Positions 60,078 through 64,000 of a DNA stretch of 64,000 nt are shown here, in pieces. How positions within the stretch are numbered: the first letter of the stretch is position 1; each line of letters opens with the position of its first letter. This stretch comes from TA-21 sp036557405 (GTDB taxonomy: Archaea; Thermoproteota; Nitrososphaeria; Nitrososphaerales; Nitrososphaeraceae), in contig DATBHO010000089.1 of NCBI GenBank assembly GCA_036557405.1, forward strand, positions 1-64,000, given 5' to 3'. Below the pieces are notes generated by a model. The model did not search any database, had not been told where the DNA came from, and saw nothing but the letters and a program-made list of their open reading frames with translations. The translations under genes were made by a program, and so were the position numbers.

Positions 60078-60860
60078 TTATCCCTGCGCTTTATTTGTTG
60101 GGAACCATGCACTTTTGTTTCGAACTCCGACTACATTTCCAATAATAATTATTGTGGGAGAATGAAATTTATTCTGTTTGATTTTTTTTTCAATGTTATT
60201 CAAATTCCCCATTATTACTCTTTGTTTAATTAATGTGGCATTTTCAACAATTGCAATTTTAGTATCTTTCGACATTCCCGAGATAATAAGCCTCCTAATA
60301 ATGTATCCCAGTTGTTCAAGGCCCATGAAAATCGCTATTGTATCTGCAGCTTTACACACTGATCTCCAATTTATAGACGACCTTTTTTTATTTACCGACT
60401 CATGTCCTGTCAACATAACTACAGAAGAGGAATATTTCCTGTGTGTTAACGGTATTCCTGCATAAACTGCTGCCCCATTTAGGGAAGACACTCCAGGGAT
60501 TACTTCAAATTTGATATTGTTAGATGATAGAAATTCAGCTTCTTCTCCACCACGTCCAAAAATAAATGGATCACCACCCTTTAATCTCAGTATTTTCTGA
60601 CCGTCTTGAGCATACTTTAGCATCAATTCATTTGTAACACCTTGATTGGTACTCGGATCACCAGATTCTCTGCCAACGTATACTTTTTTTGAATGTTGTC
60701 TAGCCATCTTGAGAATTCTTTTGTTTACTAATCTGTCGTAAAGAATAACATCACACTTTGATAATAGCTTGAAGGCCTTCAAGGTTAATAAATCCGGATC
60801 ACCTGGACCTGCGCCGCAAATATACACTTTGCCCTTTGGTTTCACTTTTGGTTGTTCCAC
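60078..60860 (-). CDS. cobA: uroporphyrinogen-III C-methyltransferase (SUMT)
   Basis: 260 residues. GAGPGDPDLLTLKAFKLL near residue 15, YVGRESGDP, RLKGGDPFIFGRGGEEAEFL and the Pro-rich GVSSLNGAAVYAGIPLTHR give a typical SUMT. Adds two SAM methyl groups to make precorrin-2, the branch to siroheme and cobalamin. Overlaps hemC by 19 nt. The second and last methyltransferase-family signature IFMGLEQLGYIIRRLI fits too. Confidence 0.93.
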   Translation of the reverse strand: MEQPKVKPKGKVYICGAGPGDPDLLTLKAFKLLSKCDVILYDRLVNKRILKMARQHSKKVYVGRESGDPSTNQGVTNELMLKYAQDGQKILRLKGGDPFIFGRGGEEAEFLSSNNIKFEVIPGVSSLNGAAVYAGIPLTHRKYSSSVVMLTGHESVNKKRSSINWRSVCKAADTIAIFMGLEQLGYIIRRLIISGMSKDTKIAIVENATLIKQRVIMGNLNNIEKKIKQNKFHSPTIIIIGNVVGVRNKSAWFPTNKAQG

Positions 60861-61798
60861 CTATCTAGTGCATTTCTCCACTCAATAGCAAAATCTCCTG
60901 CCCCCATTACCAGCAAATCATTTGCCACTTCTATTCCAAGTTTGGAAGAGTTTGAAATGGCACCAGATTTTTTTACGCTTATTGATTGCGAACCATCCGC
61001 AGAAAAGACAGACGCATGCAATACTATTTTTTTTGTTCTTAAATTAGGTACTGCTATAGCGCCTACCGGAAATCTGCAACCGGCATTCAGCTGGTATATC
61101 AAGGATCTCTCGGCATTTATGGCATATTTTGTTGGTTTGTCCTCAATCATCTGTAGCATAGTACGCATCTTTTTGTTATCTTTTCTGCATACAATTCCTA
61201 TCGCCCCTTGTCCTGGAGCAGGAATAAAATCTAGGTAATTAAACCTCTGAACTATTTGGGTATTGAGACCGAGTCTTTTTAACCCAGCTTCTGCCAGAAC
61301 TAGAGCGTCAAATGTTCCATTGATACATTTTCTTACACGAGTTTCAACATTACCTCTTATTGGGATCACTTTTACATTTGGGTTCTTCCTTTTTATTTGA
61401 ACTGCTCTTCGTAAACTGCTAGTACCGACGCGAGAATTAGCTTTTAATTGTTCAAGGTTTATTCTTGATTTTCCAATCAGAACATCATTTGGCTTTTCTC
61501 GCTTTAATATTGATGCAATTACTAATTCGCTGTCAAGCTCAGTTGGAAGGTCTTTAATACTGTGGACTGCAAAGTCTGCTCTCTCTTCTAGTACTGCTCT
61601 GTCAACTTCCTTTTCAAAAATCCCCTTCTCATCAACTGAAAAAAGTAACTTGTTCTTATTAATATCTCCAAACGATTTTATCTTAATTATGTGGCATTTA
61701 AGAGACGAATTTATTTTGCATAATCTACGGGTCATAATATTAGTTTGTATCAATGCCAACTTGCTTCCTCGTGTAGCCACTCTATAAGCACTATCCAC
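60842..61798 (-). CDS. hemC: porphobilinogen deaminase (hydroxymethylbilane synthase)
   Basis: 318 residues. VATRGSKLALIQTN at the N-terminus, FAVHSIKDLP near 75, VGTSSLRRAVQ near 130, RGNVETRVRK near 150, and AGCRFPVGA near 240 whose Cys carries the dipyrromethane cofactor. Joins four porphobilinogens. Overlaps hemL by 8 nt and cobA by 19 nt, so the operon is tightly coupled. Confidence 0.94.
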   Translation of the reverse strand: MDSAYRVATRGSKLALIQTNIMTRRLCKINSSLKCHIIKIKSFGDINKNKLLFSVDEKGIFEKEVDRAVLEERADFAVHSIKDLPTELDSELVIASILKREKPNDVLIGKSRINLEQLKANSRVGTSSLRRAVQIKRKNPNVKVIPIRGNVETRVRKCINGTFDALVLAEAGLKRLGLNTQIVQRFNYLDFIPAPGQGAIGIVCRKDNKKMRTMLQMIEDKPTKYAINAERSLIYQLNAGCRFPVGAIAVPNLRTKKIVLHASVFSADGSQSISVKKSGAISNSSKLGIEVANDLLVMGAGDFAIEWRNALDRWNNQK

Positions 61799-63059
61799 TA
61801 TACTTCACTTTTCTCAATCCGTTTGCAAATGCTTCAATAGTCTTGTCTATGTCATCGTCATCATGTGAATAGGATATAAAACAAGTCTCAAATTGAGAAG
61901 GAGGAATGAATATTCCAGATTTTAGCATTTCACCGAATAATCTTTTGTAAAGAATCTGATTTGATTGTCTAACATTAGATGCATTTTTTATTTGTTCACG
62001 TGTAAAGAAAAGTTGGAACATAGATGAGATGTTATTAAACCTGGCGTTTAGTTTCAGATCTCTAATATGATCCTTAATTCCATTTGATAAAGTATCAGAA
62101 AATCGTGAAAGCTTCGGATATAAATCATTCTTTACCTCCCTTAATTTTTCCAAAGTTGCGATTCCAGCACTAACAGAAATTGGATTACCCGCATATGTAC
62201 TTCCTTGAAATACAGTTCCTTTAGGGGATAACAATTCAATTATGTCCCTTTTTCCTGCTATAGCTGAAAGCGGAAATCCATTGCCGATTGATTTTGCAAG
62301 CGTCATAATATCTGGCACAACACCAAAATATTCTGAGGCACCACCTGGTGATAATCTAAATCCAGTAACAACCTCATCAAAAATTAGTAAGATCCCCTCC
62401 CTTTCGGTTATCCTTCTTAATTTGTTCAAGTATTCATCTTCTGGAATTATGAGTCCCATATTGGCCAAAACTGGCTCTATTATTAAGCATGCAATGTCCT
62501 TGTTCTGTTTTACCAGTTTCTCAAGTGCACTAATATCATTGTACGGTACTAACAATGTTTGTTTCATCGATTCTACCAAATTGCCGTCACTAGAAGATGT
62601 TGAAGCGCTTGAGCCTGGGTTAACCAAAACATAATCATATGCACCGTGGTAACAGCCATCAAATTTAACAATCTTTTTTTTCCCTGTATATGCTCTTGCT
62701 AATCTAATGGAATGCATAGTAGCTTCCGAACCAGTATTCATTAGTCTAACCATTTCTATATTAGGTATCAATTCAATTATTAACTCAACCAATCTGACCT
62801 CATTTTCAGTGGGAACACAAAAAATGTTACCCTTGTCTAGCTGTGTTTTTACAGCATTTATAACATCAAGAAATGCATGGCCAAGTATGATAGATCCATA
62901 CCCAAGACAATAATCAATAAGTGTATCGTGATCTCTTGTAATAATTTTTGATCCCTTTCCATAAGAGGCAAAAAAAGGATATGGTTCATAGAAACGAACA
63001 GGACTATTCACACCGCCGGGAATAATTTGTTTTGCTCTATCAAATAGAGTGGATGACAA
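61791..63059 (-). CDS. hemL: glutamate-1-semialdehyde 2,1-aminomutase
   Basis: 422 residues. IPGGVNSPVRFY near residue 15 and the PLP-Lys motif MTLAKSIGNGFPLSAIAGK near 260 are distinctive; STYAGNPISVSAG follows. Makes 5-aminolevulinate from glutamate-1-semialdehyde (C5 route), so a hemA should lie upstream outside the window. Between hemB and hemC. Confidence 0.94.
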   Translation of the reverse strand: MSSTLFDRAKQIIPGGVNSPVRFYEPYPFFASYGKGSKIITRDHDTLIDYCLGYGSIILGHAFLDVINAVKTQLDKGNIFCVPTENEVRLVELIIELIPNIEMVRLMNTGSEATMHSIRLARAYTGKKKIVKFDGCYHGAYDYVLVNPGSSASTSSSDGNLVESMKQTLLVPYNDISALEKLVKQNKDIACLIIEPVLANMGLIIPEDEYLNKLRRITEREGILLIFDEVVTGFRLSPGGASEYFGVVPDIMTLAKSIGNGFPLSAIAGKRDIIELLSPKGTVFQGSTYAGNPISVSAGIATLEKLREVKNDLYPKLSRFSDTLSNGIKDHIRDLKLNARFNNISSMFQLFFTREQIKNASNVRQSNQILYKRLFGEMLKSGIFIPPSQFETCFISYSHDDDDIDKTIEAFANGLRKVKYSG

Positions 63060-63099
63060 GCATTGATAACATAATTTTGTAACTGTTATAATTGTATCT

Positions 63100-64000
63100 T
63101 TACGATCTGTTCAATATCTCTGCAATTTTCTTTGTATGATATGATATTATGATGTCAGCTCCTGCCCTTTTTATACACGTAGTAAACTCCATTACTACTT
63201 CATCTTCGTTGATCCATCCTTCAAGTGCTGCTGCTTTTATGATAGAATATTCACCCGAGACACTGTATGCACAGACTGGTAATAAGGTAGTTTGTCTAGT
63301 TTTGTAAATTAAATCAAGATAAGGCAAAGCGGGTTTTATCATTACTATATCTGCTCCCTCTTTAATATCCATTATTATCTCATTTAATGCCTCATTTGTA
63401 TTATGAAAAGGCATTTGGTAAGATTTCCTATCTCCAAATTCCGGCATGGAGTGGGACGCGTCTCTAAATGGTGTATAAAGATTTGACGACAACTTTGCAG
63501 AATATCCAATTATTCCTACATTGTAGAAATTACTATGGTCTAATGCATTTCTAATGCTTTTTACTTGGCCATCCATCATTGCAGAAGGAGCTACAAAATC
63601 AGCACCAGCTTCGGCATGACTGGTCGCAATCCTCTGTAGTACCCTTAAACTTTCGTCATTATTTGGAACATTGTTCTTAATAATGCCACAATGACCATGA
63701 GAAGTATATTGACACAAGCATACGTCGGTGATCGTAACAATTTTTCCGCCAAAATTTTGAATTAATGTCTTAACGGATTTTTGGACAATACCATCATTAC
63801 GATAAGCACTAGTTGCTTTGTCGTTTTTGGTTTTTGGAATTCCGAAAATCAAAAATGTTCTTACTCCCAAATCATATAAGTCTTGAATATTTTTGACTAG
63901 ACCTTCTAAAGGGATTCTAAAGATTCCAGGCATCATTTCTATTTCTTTAGGCTCATCTATTCCTTCCTGAACAAATACAGGATGGACAAGGTCTTTGACA
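63100..64000 (-). CDS. hemB: delta-aminolevulinic acid dehydratase, 5' end cut by window edge
   Basis: The frame stays open to the window end: residues reading VKDLVHPVFVQEGIDEPKE precede MMPGIFRIPLEGL, so the ATG at 63936 is internal and the true start is beyond 64000. DVCLCQYTSHGHCG carries the three Cys of the zinc-type enzyme; the Schiff-base Lys residues are in PSAMMDGQVKSIR and DIVMIKPALPYLD. Condenses two 5-aminolevulinates to porphobilinogen. Leads the tetrapyrrole operon. Confidence 0.94.
   Translation of the reverse strand, partial: VKDLVHPVFVQEGIDEPKEIEMMPGIFRIPLEGLVKNIQDLYDLGVRTFLIFGIPKTKNDKATSAYRNDGIVQKSVKTLIQNFGGKIVTITDVCLCQYTSHGHCGIIKNNVPNNDESLRVLQRIATSHAEAGADFVAPSAMMDGQVKSIRNALDHSNFYNVGIIGYSAKLSSNLYTPFRDASHSMPEFGDRKSYQMPFHNTNEALNEIIMDIKEGADIVMIKPALPYLDLIYKTRQTTLLPVCAYSVSGEYSIIKAAALEGWINEDEVVMEFTTCIKRAGADIIISYHTKKIAEILNRS

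Noticed and set aside
63100..63936. HemB starting at the ATG at 63936
   Set aside because: The frame continues to the window end and encodes conserved HemB sequence (HPVFVQEG) upstream of that Met.
1..64000. Mobile elements, integrated virus or rRNA genes
   Set aside because: No transposase, integrase, terminal inverted repeats, attachment-site duplication at either tRNA, or rRNA-like sequence was seen.

Overview
The window is a strongly A+T-rich, gene-dense piece of an archaeal chromosome. It carries archaeal/eukaryote-type information genes (RpoP, RpoF, aIF5B, L7Ae, L24e, S28e, L37e, L40e, L21e, RadA, FtsY, prefoldin, Cbf5, Sm protein, DUF655, DUF424, DUF373). A 4-hydroxybutyryl-CoA dehydratase, the marker enzyme of the 3-hydroxypropionate/4-hydroxybutyrate carbon fixation cycle, several families I associate with Thaumarchaeota, and intron-bearing tRNAs point to an ammonia-oxidising thaumarchaeon (Nitrososphaerota). 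Low G+C plus many small C2H2 zinc fingers and secreted repeat proteins fit a Nitrosocosmicus-like member of the Nitrososphaerales, but that last step is inference. Many starts are TTG or GTG, and several genes show TATA boxes about 25-30 nt before the start, as expected for leaderless archaeal mRNAs.

Layout. 1-6.4 kb: 3' part of rpoP, a DHH phosphoesterase, a membrane protein, prefoldin alpha - ftsY - argF, then argH facing argF. 6.5-12.4 kb: a DUF59 protein, the succinate dehydrogenase operon sdhA-C-D-B, hisS and archease. 12.7-17.8 kb: thioredoxin, the translation operon L7Ae - S28e - L24e - ndk - aIF5B, a GlmM/ManB-type mutase and a tRNA-Leu. 17.9-23.5 kb: a zinc-binding protein, a PurU-like enzyme, a creatininase-family protein, Sm protein - L37e, a membrane-anchored coiled-coil protein, malate dehydrogenase and LarB. 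23.5-29.4 kb: the distal half of the spc ribosomal operon (L18, S5, L30, L15, secY, adk, cmk, cbf5). 29.5-33.9 kb is the least ordinary part: an Asn/Thr-rich secreted protein, an RTX-type calcium-binding repeat protein, a tRNA-Ser, three tiny C2H2 zinc-finger proteins, a Cys-rich small ORF, RlmE/FtsJ, a possible structured RNA and L40e. 34-41 kb: 4-hydroxybutyryl-CoA dehydratase, apt - mtnP, a block of unknown genes with an HTH protein and a PfkB kinase, UbiX, a KH protein and DUF424. 41-51 kb: DUF373, cis-prenyltransferase, Nudix, pyrF with an unknown overlapping partner, purA, and a group of small unknown or zinc-binding proteins, an alkyladenine glycosylase and a radical SAM protein. 51-59 kb: a DRG-type GTPase with an apparent CTG start, a signal peptidase with Thr where Ser is expected, RNase H, an isocitrate dehydrogenase-family enzyme, and the cluster radA - L21e - rpoF - DUF655 - ksgA - HemK-like. 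59-64 kb: tetrapyrrole operon hemB (running off the window) - hemL - hemC - sumT - hemD.

Together these genes supply parts of carbon fixation and the TCA cycle (Hcd, Sdh, Mdh, Icd), arginine, purine and pyrimidine synthesis or salvage, the trunk pathway to siroheme/cobalamin/heme, and ribosome assembly, translation and protein export. I see no insertion sequence, integrase, CRISPR array or rRNA gene. I did not find a convincing new multi-gene system; the best leads are the secreted-repeat/zinc-finger region, the CTG-started GTPase, the Thr-variant signal peptidase, and the unresolved tRNA-Leu anticodon arm.
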